Below, in pieces: positions 21,373 to 58,300 of a stretch of 64,000 bases of DNA. This DNA is from Silurus meridionalis (lineage: Eukaryota > Chordata > Actinopteri > Siluriformes > Siluridae): NCBI RefSeq assembly GCF_014805685.1, contig NC_060885.1, positions 26,878,632 to 26,942,631 on the forward strand, written 5' to 3'. How positions within the stretch are numbered: the stretch's first letter is position 1; each line of letters opens with the position of its first letter. Below the pieces are notes generated by a model. The model ran no database searches, was not told the origin of the DNA, and saw only the letters and a program-made list of their open reading frames with translations. Position numbers and translations under genes: made by a program.

Positions 21373-21969
21373 TGTGTAATCCGGAGATGCTGTGTTGCTC
21401 CCACACTAAGATGGAAGTCTATTGTGCTGTGATCTGATCATGAGGATCCTTGTGTCATATGTGTTTACTCAGGCCTGGAACAGGGGAAAAGAAAACACTG
21501 TTAAGCATTGCCTTGTGCTAATTTCTTGGTTTCTCAAGCCAAGTGTAGGAAATGAGATTTCTTACATTTCGGCAAATGTCTAAAAAAAAAATCTGCGTGT
21601 GAGTGAAATGATTAAACAGAACAGGTGATAAGGTTGTCGTGTTACACCAGGTAAACTTTGCACATTAGGAGCAGGAAGTGTTTGTATTTTTCTTTATAAG
21701 AATGAGATGATTCATTAAATCCTCATGGTTTGTTTGTGTGTGGGTTGGGGGGGGGGGTTAATGATGCACATCTTTCCATGTTTTCCTCAATTACCTCAGT
21801 GGTGTGTGTGCGCGTGCAGTTGTGCTTGCTGTAATATTTACACATGGTTTTTTTTTTTTTTTTTTTTTGGGTATTTTTTTTTTTATTATTGAATCTGCAC
21901 AATGAAATACTTGTCATTTGTGTTTTTCACATCACAGATTCTATTTTGCTAAAAAAAAAATAAATGCAG

Positions 21970-23210
21970 TTAAAAAAAAATCTTTGTGTGTGGTGAAAGT
22001 TGTATGAGGAAGAAAATCTACCAGAAGGCAACAGTTTAACTTCCCTGACCTGCATGACTGGTTATACACACCTGAACAAAATGCACAGTGTGTGTGAAAG
22101 AACACTGGGTTACAATTAAGAATGGAAATTATGCAGGCTGTTTTCCTTTGTATAACTGGTTTAATAAAATGTGTTCATTCTCTCATAACCCTAGGTTGTG
22201 TGGAAGTAAAGAGGAAGTTGTGACTTGTCTACATTTTCCTCTCTTTGGAGTTTTCATCATTGTGTTTTCAGTACTGCGACACGTTCCACTGTCTGTGTGT
22301 TAAAATCACTTTTCTGTATTTATTGCTGTATTTTTATTTTATTTTCCTTTCACACTTCATCTTCTCCTTTTTGCTTCTGAGTGCAGAAGAGAAACACACA
22401 TGACATAAAAACAAGAAGTAGGCAATGATCTTAAAATTCTAATGGGATGTGTTGTGACATGAGAATGTATCGACCAATAGGAGATGGCAGAGGTAAAGAC
22501 TTCAGACTTTTCTTTCTGATGTTCAGGCTGTTGCTCACCTCAAGACCTGGATGATGCAGCACTGACCTCATGGTAAGTTTTTTTTTTTTTTTTTTTTCTT
22601 TTTTTTTTAAAGCAGATCCCAGTACACACTTCCATTTGGAAGGGGATTTTATCAGGGATCTTGTGTATAATAATAATTATACATTTATCAACTATTCTTT
22701 CTTAGCCTCTTTACTATGTGGGTATAAACAGTCATTCACCAACTTCCCCAACTCTCAGCGCTTCACAATTGACCTGAACATTTTCTAAGGGTGCCAATAT
22801 TTTTCCTAAAAATGTTGCTTTTGCATTTTCTGCTATATGTTCCGTCTTCTGGCCGATTTATTTAATTGTTATTGTAAATCTAGTTATCCGGTTGTGCTTC
22901 CAAAATTCACCTTTGGTTGCTTTGGAAATGCCGCATCATTCGAATCCTCCCACTCTGCGTTATGATTGGTCGACGTGACTGTCACTCAGTCTGAGGTTCA
23001 GTGTGACTGGTGGATTTTCGGAAGACGCTTTAAATACGACTGGCTAAGGGTTTAATGAAGCGTTATAATGACGGTTATTAAACAAAATTAAACACACACA
23101 CAATACACATTTACGTGGTGTACGTCCCCAAATGTATATCATTTAGTTAGCACAAAATCATTCCGTTAAGTATATAAAAAATACTGCAGCAATACACACA
23201 AGTTTGCGGA
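21970..23210. other. mycl-tacc3 intergenic region
   Basis: No gene is seen. A T-rich run begins at 22575, and GGTGCCAATATTTTTCCTAA at 22790-22809 may be a transposon edge. The rest is AT-rich unique-looking sequence. Confidence 0.45.
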
Positions 23211-23212
23211 CG

Positions 23213-23332
23213 ACCATAAGAAACGTATGTGCTTTTTGGACACCCTATTCCACATTCAGTCCCCATCTGCTGCTATAATATCCTCCACTCTTCCGGGAAG
23301 ATGTTCAGCACGTGGCTTCTGCCATCTAGTGG
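23213..23332. mobile_element. DNA transposon fragment (same family as 13735-14240)
   Basis: It begins AAGTTTGCGGACGACCATAA and contains CTCCACTCTTCCGGGAAGAT, both shared in style with the larger copy. Confidence 0.5.
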
Positions 23333-23746
23333 ACGAGAGAGAGATAATTCGAACTGTGTATTAAATTAAAAACTCTTTAATAATTTAGGAAACGTTGTTT
23401 ATTAGTTTCAGGCATTTTCTTAATAAATTAAACAGTTGTATAATATATTGGTTTTATGTAATCGGTTTTATTTTCATTCTGAACCACTGCACGTGCGCTC
23501 ATGGAGGTTAATACCATTATAAACAAAATATAAATTAGTTATATGCTATTTATTTACATGTATATTTGTACTCGTTTTGTAGTATTATATTAAAATTAGT
23601 GTTGACGCTAAGCACAAGCTCGCAGATATGCATTATTTTTAATGTGAACTGTAAACGCCAGGTTTTTGGCTCGCACGTTCATTCGTCAGTGTTCACGTCC
23701 ATCTTTTGGGAGGCCCAACAAGAACGTCAGCGCTTTCTGACACGCC

Positions 23747-23829
23747 ATTGGTGTATTCATATTACATCCCGCCTCTTGGCCGCCGCGCGGGGAATCTGAT
23801 TGGTCGATAAGATGTCGTTTAAATTTGAA
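23747..23829 (+). promoter_or_regulatory. tacc3: tacc3 promoter: two inverted CCAAT boxes and adjacent CHR motifs
   Basis: ATTGG (inverted CCAAT, NF-Y) occurs at 23747-23751 and 23799-23803, inside CGATTGGTCG-like contexts. Downstream, TTTAAA (23818-23823) is directly followed by TTTGAA (23824-23829); both are known cell-cycle-genes homology region variants bound by MuvB complexes. CCAAT plus CHR is the usual arrangement in G2/M genes, which fits TACC3. No TATA box is evident. Confidence 0.6.
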
Positions 23830-23849
23830 ATTTCTCTGCGCCGTTGAGA

Positions 23850-23975
23850 CGTCTGATAAACGGCTAGAGGGACGGTGTAGGACGCACGAGCTTTTAACGG
23901 CGACACCGGTTTTTTTTTGTTTTTTCACCGGAAAGAAACCCGACGATTTAAGGTATATTTTCAAATATAAACGAG
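23850..23975 (+). other. tacc3: Putative non-coding exon 1 of tacc3
   Basis: It ends at the strong donor GTAAGA at 23976, about 150 bp after the CHR motifs. The next exon starts at 25982, one base before the start codon. The exact transcription start is unknown. Confidence 0.5.
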
Positions 23976-24837
23976 GTAAGATTAGCAACATTCATCGATT
24001 AATGTTAAATAAGAATTATAATAACAAGTGTTGGCTTTTTGTGTGTGATGTCTGTTATAACGGTCACTATGACCAGACGGCTTGCTTTGTGCTCATTAAC
24101 ATATCAAACAACGTCACAAAACAAGCTTGCTCCTTATTATATTTATTGAAATTTATTTTTTACTAGGTGATGATACAAATCCGGTGTTTTCTGTTAAGTT
24201 AGGACGTTTCTGTAATGTTGAGCTAATTATTAGCTGTAGTAGGTGTGTATCAGGTATGTAGGCTGGGACTTTATTTATTTTTTGCTAACTCGGTAATACA
24301 TTTGCTAGCTATTTGGTTTATAATGGTTTATAGGTTGTCTTACAAGCTTTGTTTAATTTGTTGATAGTTTATAGCTGTAGGAGCGCTGGCATCCATTACA
24401 AGTTCAACTGACAAGAATGCGTGTAGGGGAAAAAAGCGACCTTTCCTCGAAATATAAACTAAATGTCCCTCATATTTTAAAAACACTTTTAACATTGTAT
24501 ACTTTTTTTTTTTTCTTCACGTGTTGCCTTTCTTCCCAATTAGTTAGTTAGTTAGTTAGCTCTTATTAGGATTTCATTCCTCCAGAAAGAGGGATCATTT
24601 GTCAAAGGAATCTGCAGTTCAGAGACTCGGTGGCACCTTTTAAAAGGCATTTTATAGTTCTTTTATATTCTTTAATAAAGTCGAGTGAACATTGCTTAGG
24701 CCAGGCCTTAATACAATGAACTGCTTGGTTGTCAGTGTTCTGTTAGTTAATTAGGTGATTCAGTACACAGTAAGTTGGGGAGTATATCTATACACTTCAG
24801 ATTGATCATTTTAATCATCCCAGTGTATAACAGCAAC

Positions 24838-24839
<2 letters not shown>

Positions 24840-24892
<53 letters not shown>
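24840..24892. repeat. (TG)26 microsatellite in tacc3 intron 1
   Basis: Perfect tract; the rest of the 2-kb intron (23976-25981) shows nothing recognisable. Confidence 0.95.
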
Positions 24893-24896
<4 letters not shown>

Positions 24897-25982
24897 AAAC
24901 AGATACAGGAGGAATGGTGTGTCCTTAACAGCAGTTGCTATGAACAGGTGTAGTCTAGTAAAGATTGAATTTCCAATTTGTCTATATAATAAAATATACA
25001 TACGACAAGCCAGTAAGTGACAGTCAAAGCCCTGAACTGACACTTGCAATGGATATTCTTGAACCCATATATTTACATGTTTTTAAAAAGCAACATTAGA
25101 CCGATTGATGCTAAGGTTAATCCCCAAATCTAATTCCTTCTTAATCTCACACAAACATGAGATCAGAGTCTGTTTTGTATTTAAAATTTCACTAAACTGT
25201 TGGAGTTCTTTGCTACAAACCCCTTTGCCCTTTCAATTTGAAAGAAGCCCCTTCATCTGTTAACTGGGGGCTATAGACAGTCATGCTTTATTCTTAATCC
25301 TCCCATTCATCAGCTGACTGGAATGATATGAGCAACGTCCGGTCATTTGCTCCTCAGACTAGTTTCCACAACATGTTTATCATGATGTGTTTAAATACTG
25401 TATTTGTGTGTCATTGTACATACACATGACTATCGTTTCACAATTTCCCCTGCATAAGTTCTGTAATGCATGTGTATTTTTATTTATAATAGTAGTTTAT
25501 AGTAGTAATAGTTTTATTTATAATAGTTAATGTGCTAGCATCAGCTGCTTCCAATCGGTTTTGAGTTTTTGGCACAACAGTTATAGTTTATTGAAATATT
25601 GATGTTTATGAATGTGCCATGAGGCTGTCAAAAAGGAAAGTTTTGTACAAAATAGCATGTACAACAGCAAATCATCTGCTTTTAATCTGTGTATTATGAA
25701 CACCGTATAATAAAACACTGTTAATAATTCCCCAGAAGAGTATGTTGTGATTTTATCTCGATTCTGATATTACATGGTGACAGAATAATGCAGAATGAAT
25801 TGTAATTGAATATAGTATCATCCCGTTCCTGTATACTTTCTCCAAATACTACGTGAATGCTGTTTGTTTACAGAATGAAAGTGTCGTTCTTATCAGTAGA
25901 CCTGCATGCTCAGTGCTGGAGTGCATGATATATGGACCAGGCGTGGTTTTATGTTGAAAGTCTCTCTCTCTACCCCCTCAGT

Positions 25983-32087
<6,105 letters not shown>

Positions 32088-32184
32088 TCTTGTTTGTTTG
32101 TATATCTGTGTCTGTCTCTCTCTCTCTCTGTACGTAGATGTCTTTTTGTGTGTTTCTTATTGTTGTTCATCTTGTAATTGACCA

Positions 32185-32190
32185 AATAAA
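32185..32190 (+). terminator. tacc3: tacc3 poly(A) signal
   Basis: AATAAA 98 bp after the stop, leading into an A-rich run. Confidence 0.7.
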
Positions 32191-32239
32191 AAAAAAGACT
32201 TTTACTGTGCAACACTGACTTCTTTCAGTGAAAAGGTTA

Positions 32240-33240
32240 AATAAAGAGTTGAAACAAACGGCTGCCTGACTGCACAACTTATTAACATGAGTTCCTTTCC
32301 AAAGGAAATTAATACACAAGACTTCAACATGTGAAGACTCTAGGGATTTAAGTTTAGGGTGTTTTATTTATTTATTTTTTATAAAATTTAATCAAATGTA
32401 ACATGATTAAGTGCTAAATATTTGGTTAAAGATTAAGTTTTTGAGAGAGCGAGAGAGACCAAGAGATGAGGTCTGCAATGCAAAGCCTGAGAGTTATACT
32501 CCTGTGAGTGTAGAACCAGCCCTGTTTGGAAATACTGTAGAGGGAAACCGAGAAGCATTCAAATATACAAGTCACATTCTGATTCTCCACTAACTCTGGA
32601 GAAGTAATAACACTTTTTACAACCAGACCAGATTATTTTTATGTATTTAAGTTGTGTCTATGCTTTTTTGCTTTATGGACATAAAATGTTGTACAACTGA
32701 ACCACAATGAAAAAAGGAAAAACTGGTTAAATGAATATATATTCCAGGTAATTATAATGTGTAAATAAATTGGGTCTTCCACATTTAATGTTAACGTTCC
32801 ACTTTAAACTATTGGGCAGTTCTTTACCATACAATCAAAATGATAAATAATTAGAGAATAAAACAAACCATTTTTTGTACTTGGCTTAAAAAAATCTTTA
32901 AAAAGAAAGTCAACTGTTTGGAAAAACAATTGGTTTATTGTACTTTACTCTGCTTTAACTCTCGGGATGATTAAAGGAAACACTGATATAAAAAGATGCA
33001 CTGTAAAGTGTCAATTTCTTTTTTAGTGATGTGTTATCAAAGAGTAGATGTCATTATTTCTATACTAAATACCATGTTACCTTTAATTTAATTACTTAAA
33101 AAATAATCAAGTTCATAAACTTTATTTTTAAACGGATAACTTTTATAAATGTATGTTTTATTTATATACGCAAAGTTATTCATCTACCGAGCGGTTCTTT
33201 GTGTTATTGCTGTTGTTCTCCGCGCCTGCAGGTGGCGGAG
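32240..33240. other. tacc3-kif15 intergenic region
   Basis: About 1 kb of AT-rich DNA with no gene or recognisable mobile element. Confidence 0.5.
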
Positions 33241-33247
33241 TTTCATC

Positions 33248-33309
33248 TTTCCGCCACTTAACCTCCTCCAGCACGCGCCGAGTGAGATTCTCGTCGCGCC
33301 AATTTTAAA
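33248..33309 (+). promoter_or_regulatory. kif15: kif15 promoter: E2F-like and CDE/CHR-like sites
   Basis: TTTCCGCC (33248-33255) is E2F-like. Further down, TCGCGCC (33294-33300) is followed three bases later by TTTAAA (33304-33309), an arrangement close to the CDE-CHR tandem of late cell-cycle genes. The start codon is 72 bp downstream. There is no TATA box. Confidence 0.5.
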
Positions 33310-33380
33310 GTGTTTTGGTTCTGGATGGAGCTCATTTAATTTCTTTATTTCTTTTATTTTAAATATACCATTATTCTACA

Positions 33381-51269
<17,889 letters not shown>

Positions 51270-51698
51270 ACAATCTTACAATGTATACATCAACAACATA
51301 AATACATATCATGCTGGACATCTCAGGAGCTTTCAGACATGGTGCCTAGGAATAGACCAGGACAGAATCACACACCTCTTGAGTGGATAATTTGGCATTA
51401 ACCCATGAAATGTGCTGTTGCAGGAACATGCCGACTCCGGCCTACACTCATTAGGTTCACGTTCACTGTAATTAGTAATTATTAATATAAAGTGTACATA
51501 ATGTTTATTTTTCCACACATGCAGGAGATTATTTTTTTGACTTGTAGAGAAACATAAATGATCTGTGAAACAGCTTACTTGTCGCTATCTGGTTTGCTGG
51601 ACTCAACAATGAAACGGCTTATTTTCCTGATTCATAAGATTTTTAAAAGTGAAATATGAAATAATCTTTATATTTTCTGCGTTTTTTTTTTTTTTTTT

Positions 51699-51704
51699 AA
51701 TAAA
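51699..51704 (+). terminator. kif15: kif15 poly(A) signal
   Basis: AATAAA 430 bp after the stop codon, following a T18 run. Confidence 0.6.
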
Positions 51705-51719
51705 ACATGTTCTCATTTT

Positions 51720-52700
51720 TCATCTCACTTTCCTTTTTGTCCTAAAGGTTCTGTATCGGTGTAGTATGTTTAATCTGGTTTGTTTGTGTGAACACTTGTA
51801 GAAATTATATGTAGTTCATATGTTCATATTTTTTTCATGATTATAAATAAATAAAAACGTTTAATGTTGTAGTTTGTCACCTTAGATTTGAAAATTGGAA
51901 ATTAGATTAAAACCTTTTAAATATTTACAAGTTGGAGCAGTAAACTTTCAATAAACCTTTCTGTTTTATGTAGCACTAGGGTTCTGGAGGAACGTTGTCT
52001 CATTTCACTGTGTACTGTGTCAACTATATATGGTAGAAATTATGATTAATGCTTCTTGACTTGAAAACCAGTAAATAAATGCCTCAGTAAATGAATACTT
52101 TTAAGCTTTCATGTCTGATTAGATTTATTGATTGAGTTTAGATTATTTATTATAGGTTGCCTTATGTTTTTTAGATGGATGTTTCTGTATATTCTTTAGT
52201 TGCCCTCTGATTTTTACTGATTTTGGACATAATCATTCAATGACAAAAAAAAACACCAGCATGATTAATATTTGACCAAATGCATGTAGTCATTTAAAAG
52301 TAAATTTGTTTATGGGTCATTAATGAGTAAATTATGAGACAAGAAATAAAGGAAATATATATTTAAAAAGAAATTCATACTATAATAATACTTTTAAAAT
52401 AAATGTTTGTGTTTATAAGGAATGGAATATATCTAAAATATGTTAGGTTAGAACAAACCAGATAAAACTATTACATGTTTTAAGAAAATTTTATCTATAT
52501 CATTACTTAAATGTTAACAAAATGTATGATTAAAATAAATATATTTTAGAATTTATATTTAACTTTTTATTGTAATAAAGGAGCACTGCCTTAGAGAGGA
52601 TTTGTTTTTAAACATTTATGTATTTGCCCGGCTCCGAAGTATTCAAAAACAAGAAATTAATTAAAATAATGTATAAAATGTATTAAAATGTTTGTGATTA
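51720..52700. other. kif15-tdrd9 intergenic region
   Basis: About 1 kb of very AT-rich DNA without genes or recognised mobile elements. Confidence 0.5.
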
Positions 52701-52748
52701 TATTTACTCACGTAGCGCCGCGAAACGTCAACGCGTCCATTACTTTAG

Positions 52749-52770
52749 TGACGTCACCGCGGCGCGGGAA
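52749..52770 (+). promoter_or_regulatory. tdrd9: tdrd9 promoter: CRE and E2F-like site
   Basis: A perfect palindromic CRE, TGACGTCA (52749-52756), is followed by GCGCGGGAA (52762-52770), an E2F/E2F6-like site. A GC-rich patch surrounds them (52715-52770). CREM-type and E2F6 control are known for germ-line genes in vertebrates; their use here is inferred. Confidence 0.55.
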
Positions 52771-52789
52771 CAGTGAGGTTAGGGGAGAG

Positions 52790-52853
52790 CGAGAAAGAGA
52801 AGGAGGTTTGGAAGGAAGTTTGTGTTCACTGTCGGATATAACTGTTAAATAAA
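52790..52853 (+). other. tdrd9: Putative non-coding exon 1 of tdrd9
   Basis: It ends at the strong donor GTAAGT (52854). The next exon starts at 52931, two bases before the start codon. Confidence 0.5.
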
Positions 52854-52932
52854 GTAAGTTTATTTTGCTCTGTAGAACTGACTATGGTGTGTGTGTGTGT
52901 TGACGGTGTGAACGAACACCTTTGTCTCAGGT

Positions 52933-55297
52933 ATGAAGCAGGCGGTAACGGCGGAACAGATCGCGCAGTGGTTCACTCTCGGGACTCAGTTTGCTAATGT
53001 CCGAATCACTGAGGAGAAGGAAAAAGAGAATTCAAAAAAACACGAGGAGCAACAAAAGGAGACAAGGTGAGAAATAGCACTTTATAACTTTGTATTCACT
53101 TTTCTGGGTGTGGCTGCGTGAACACTTCATATTATACAAACGTGCTAGCTGTGCTATCGTTTTCAGGCTTCAGTTCAGTCTACGCTTCCGCAGTGTAATT
53201 AGCCACCTGAACATTAGGTCGATGTTTTTTTTGTTTATTTAACTAATGATCCATTGTTGAGAAACTGCCCTGACTGGGAATACAACAGGATTTATTATTA
53301 CTATTTTAGGATTTTAGGGCGTGGTGGAATGTCACTAAGCGTCCCAGGCTAATTTAAGATATCTTTAATTGGCTTGCTTACTGGCCTAGTCATCCGGCTT
53401 GGCGCATGCGCAGTGAGTGAGTGGTGCGTTCTCGCAGTTTTTCATTTGCCGAATCAGCCAGTAAACCGTGTTTTTAGAAGTCAACAGATTAATCGGATTA
53501 ATTTTATTTGATTGCTGAAACTATCGGCAAAATCCATACCATTTTAGCTTTTTCCGTCTTGCGTCCGTTGTTGGAGCGGCTGCGAAGGTCCGCTGTTATT
53601 AGAGAGCGGCCTCTAGTGGTGAATCAGTGATGCTTCGTGTTTGTTTGTTTTTTTTACACGTGATGTTCACGCTATATTATTTTAATTATTAGCATTTTAT
53701 TATCGATTGATATATTCCTATTTATTTCATTAAGCACGTTTTCATGGTCAGTAATTTTTATTTTTGTAGTAAAGTTCAAGTTTATTTTACTTGGAGTGTT
53801 GTGTTGTGTTTTGTTTTTGATCTAGTATCCATTTTAAAAAAAATAATTGTTTGATTAATCTGTTATCGGGAAGTACGATCCAACCTAGTTATCGGTAAAA
53901 TCCACTATCAGTTGACCTCTACTTCTGTTATCTACATTTAAACTTTTATTTAGAAAAAATGTTTGGTTTTAGGTGTGAAACAGCAGCTTTAATCCTTAAA
54001 TACATTCTTTAATATTGATAAATAAATACATTTGAATTAAAAATGTCATTTATATTTATAGGCCAGGTATTGCATCATTTAATTGTAACACTTTTTTATT
54101 TTTGAATTAAATGTAATCTATTAAAAGAACATTTAATGCATGGTTTTTAAATGTAGGAAATGAAAATGAGACAATTTTGAATTTGATTTTAATTTAAAAC
54201 TATGTGTGTTGGTTTAGTCCTGGCCCTGGAAGCCCTGAGAAGGATGGATCAGTCGGAGGAGTCAGGAGAAACAGGAATTCTGGTGTTCTCATTGGTGAGA
54301 CTTGGTTTTATACACATCAGTAATTGTTGTGTAACAGAAAATCATGCTGTCTCATAATATATGGTTTGTAATCATGTGCAAGACAATGGTTTGTGCTGTG
54401 TACTTAAGTGACATGTGGTTTTGTGGTCAATATTAGACACTGGGGTTAGTCCTTCTCCTCCTCTCACAGCCCATGAGTATCCAACACTCCCTATCACCAG
54501 GAACAGGCTGGAGGTGTGTGTATTGATATATGTGAACACACACACACACACGCACGCAATCTTGGGCACCGACTGATTAAAAAAAGAGGTTCTGCACAGG
54601 AGAGTGTACAATACAGAGAAAATGCTAGAAAATTATTAACAGCAATATAATTATAATGATAACTGTACATTCTGTGCACCTATTGTGTGTGTGTGTGTGT
54701 GTAGCTGATCTCTCTGATCGAGAGTAACTCTGTGGTGATTATACAAGGATCAACGGGCAGTGGCAAGACTACCCAACTGCCTCAGTTCCTTCTGGATTAC
54801 TACATGGAGAAGGGCGCCACCTGCAACATAGTGGTCACACAGCCACGCAAGATCGGAGCCAGCAGCATTGCACGCTGGGTCGCCCAACAGCGCAAGTGTA
54901 TGCTTGGCAGCCTAGTCGGGTATCAGGTATGCATAGGTGCAAGAAAAGGTATTAGAGGAGGTAGTACGAGATGAGGTGAGTGCATGAGGGAGGAAAAAGT
55001 AAGGAAATGATAGAAAAAGATGAGAAAGCTGAGTTTACAAGTAAGCTGATGTTATATATATCATCACACATTTTTACTTTTATTCTTCTCTGTTTTGTTT
55101 TCATCATACCTTGTTTTTTTCTGGCATGTGTGTGTAGGTGGGGTTGGAGAAAATGGCTACAGAACACACTCGGCTAATCTACATGACTACTGGAGTGCTG
55201 CTGCAGAAACTGGTGTCAGCCAAGAGCCTCATCGAGTTCACACACATTTTTATAGATGAGGTATCACACACATCTACAGCCCTCACTCCGCACACGC

Positions 55298-55337
<40 letters not shown>

Positions 55338-58300
55338 GTTATGATGGAGTGTGTTGTATGTGCTTCAGGTCCATGAACGGACAAATGAGCTGGACTTTCT
55401 TCTGCTTGTTGTCAGAAAACTGCTGCATTCCAACTCACGATTTGTTAAGGTACAACACGCACACACTTTTACACCTTGACTGTGTCCAACCTGCAGGTGA
55501 ACATCTCTCTCTCTCCTACAGGTGATCCTGATGTCAGCTACAATTAATTGTGCAGAGTTTGCAGAATACTTTGGTACTCCGATCAGGAACCAGATAAACC
55601 CGGCGTACGTGTTTGAGGTGGAGGGAGCGCCGTATACAGTTGATGAGTTTTATCTGGATGACCTCAAAGCCATCCTGCCCTTCAGAGTGAGTGGTGCAAG
55701 TGAGCAGGTGGTGTAGGCGAGTGCCTTGGATAGTTCAGTGCTCTGTATGGTGTAATGTCAGAACACATTGATCCTAACTACATCATCACACCTCTAGTAT
55801 CTGTGCACAGTGGTGACATAATGACTTAGATTGTTGCCGTATTTTTTTTTATGGCGTTTGTGTGTGTTTCAGTTGGACATGTCCCTCCCTGATGAGCCCA
55901 ACATTACAATGGAGATGTATAATGTTGCAGTGAGCCTCATCCAAAACTTTGATGAGATGGAGACTAAAGAACAATGGTCAGATTTCATAGAGACCTACAA
56001 CTCAGTTCATTATAATTCCATTTTCATAACTTTTACAGTTAGTGTTTGGCAGATGCCCCAACTGAGAAGCGGAAATGTGCATGTGTGTGTTGGACAGTCA
56101 TTTGGAGCTGGATGACTGTGCAGGTCTCCCAGAGAGAGGCAGCGTTTTGGTGTTTCTGCCTGGACTTGCTGAGATTCAGTACATGCAGGATGCGCTCGCT
56201 AAACTTGTCCGCAAAAGGTCAGCAGGTCAAATGTAGTCCATCTTTGATCCCTAACATTTAATTGTAATTTAGGCATCCAGAGACTTTTCTGTCCCCACAC
56301 AACTCATTTAGAATTTTTTTTTTTTTTTTTTTTACTTGTTACATTCTTATTTTTACTCAACACCATATGCAGATTTTCCACTAGAACGATTGTTAAAGTC
56401 TACATTATTACCATTCTCGCATTTGATTATTTTCTATTTTTGAATTAAGTCTGACTGTGTGCCTATCAGGTTGCAGGTTTACCCTCTCCACTCCAGTGTG
56501 ACCTTAGAGGAGCAGAACGGGGTCTTTTTGGTACCTGCACCTGGGTATAGGAAGGTAACATGCACATGTGCTTGCTCTTGCTCTCGCTTCAATTTTTGTG
56601 TAGTAATTGCTTAATTAAACTGCCCTGTTTGTGTGTATAATGTTTTTCAGATTATCCTGTCCACCAACATTGCAGAAAGTTCAGTTACAGTGCCTGATGT
56701 CAAATATGGTGTGTATGTAGTATATATTTTATGACTGAGAAGGGGAACAGAAATGAAAAATGCGAATTAGGACATGCCTACAAATTGAAGTGTTTGTGTG
56801 TGGGACAGTGATTGACTTCTGCTTGGCACGTCAACGGATATGTGACAAAGAAACAAACTACCAGTCTCTTCATCTCACCTGGGCATCCAAGACCAACTGT
56901 AACCAGCGGAGAGGTGAAATAAATATAATTACATTGTATCTCATGCATTAACATTTATCAGGATTATCATCATCATCATCATAGGTCCCCTGGTGGTCTG
57001 GTGGTTAAGACGCAGCGTTCCCACCGCTGCGACCCGGGTTCGATTCCCGGTCAGGGAACCATCCCCAGCCACTCTCAGTGCCGGTCCCAAGCCCGGATAA
57101 ATTGGGGAGGGTTGCGTTAGGAAGGGCATCCAGCGTAAAAACATGTGCCAAATCAAAACGTGCGGAGGATCCGCTGTGGCGACCCCTAACGGGAGAAGCC
57201 GAAAGAAAGTTTATCATCATCATCATCAGGATGACTCGCATACATCTCTCTCACCTCTCTCAGGTCGAGCGGGTCGCGTGTCCAAAGGTTTTTGCTATCG
57301 CTTGGTCACTAGAGCTTTCTGGAAGAGCAGCATTCCAGAACACACCATTCCTGAGATTCTGGTGAGTATTTGTATTACTACCTGTGTGAGTGAGTTGATT
57401 ATTTTCAGTATTGCACTGACACTGTGTGTGTGGTTGTGTGTACAGCGCTCCCCTTTATCCAGTACAGTGTTAAAGGTGAAGTTGTTGGACATGGGCGATC
57501 CGTGCTCTATGCTCTCTACAGCTCTCACACCTCCAAAACTGGATGACATTGAGAGGACCATCCTACAACTTAAAGAGGTCAGGGGTCAATAATCACATTC
57601 ATACACCTTAACCAGTCTGTCTCAAAAAACTATAACATTTATAGTGTTTCATGAACTGGGTATTAACATCTAGAGCATGGAATTGGCTTTGCTTTGTCTT
57701 CTTTATGGTTTATTAAGGTGTATTGAGTTAAATAGAGAGTTTTTTCTTGTGCTAATTAGCTGATTACTGAAACAGGAAATGGAATATAAAATGGATGTTA
57801 TGGCACAATATCTAATTTAATGTTGCTATGTTTTTCTGAATGTGCCCTCACAAATGATTCCGTACCCAACCCTGAAATGTGTGTTTGTGTGTAAGTAGAT
57901 TGGTGCGCTCTCAGTGTGTAGCAGCACTATGAAGCGGTTTGATGGTAATTTAACATTTCTGGGTCGGGTTCTTGCTCACCTCCCTGTGGATCTGCACTTT
58001 GGGAAGCTCCTTGTCCTTGGACATGTTTTCGGCTGCTTGGAGGAGTGCCTAATCATTGGTAATGCCTTGTGTGTTTGTTTTGTTTTTCTTTTTTATATAA
58101 TTCATTTCAAGGTGAACTCTAATTCTTGTCATTCAAGATGATATAAAAAAATGACCTTGCACAAATAAAGCACTATACATCTTAAAGTCCTTATGTGCTG
58201 ATTTCAAACTTCATCTTCAAACTAAAATCTAAATTTTTTTTATTTTATAAAAAACATTATAATTGTATTTATATTTATTTTTTTATTATTATTTATTTAT

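Noticed and set aside
56046..56261. Exon reading from the acceptor at 56052
   Set aside because: In the phase required by the previous exon it starts with a stop codon; the acceptor at 56097 keeps frame and matches TDRD9.
56985..57057. tRNA-Gly(CCC) gene
   Set aside because: The tRNA-like fold continues into a SINE body with flanking target duplications and lacks a terminator, so it is a SINE head.
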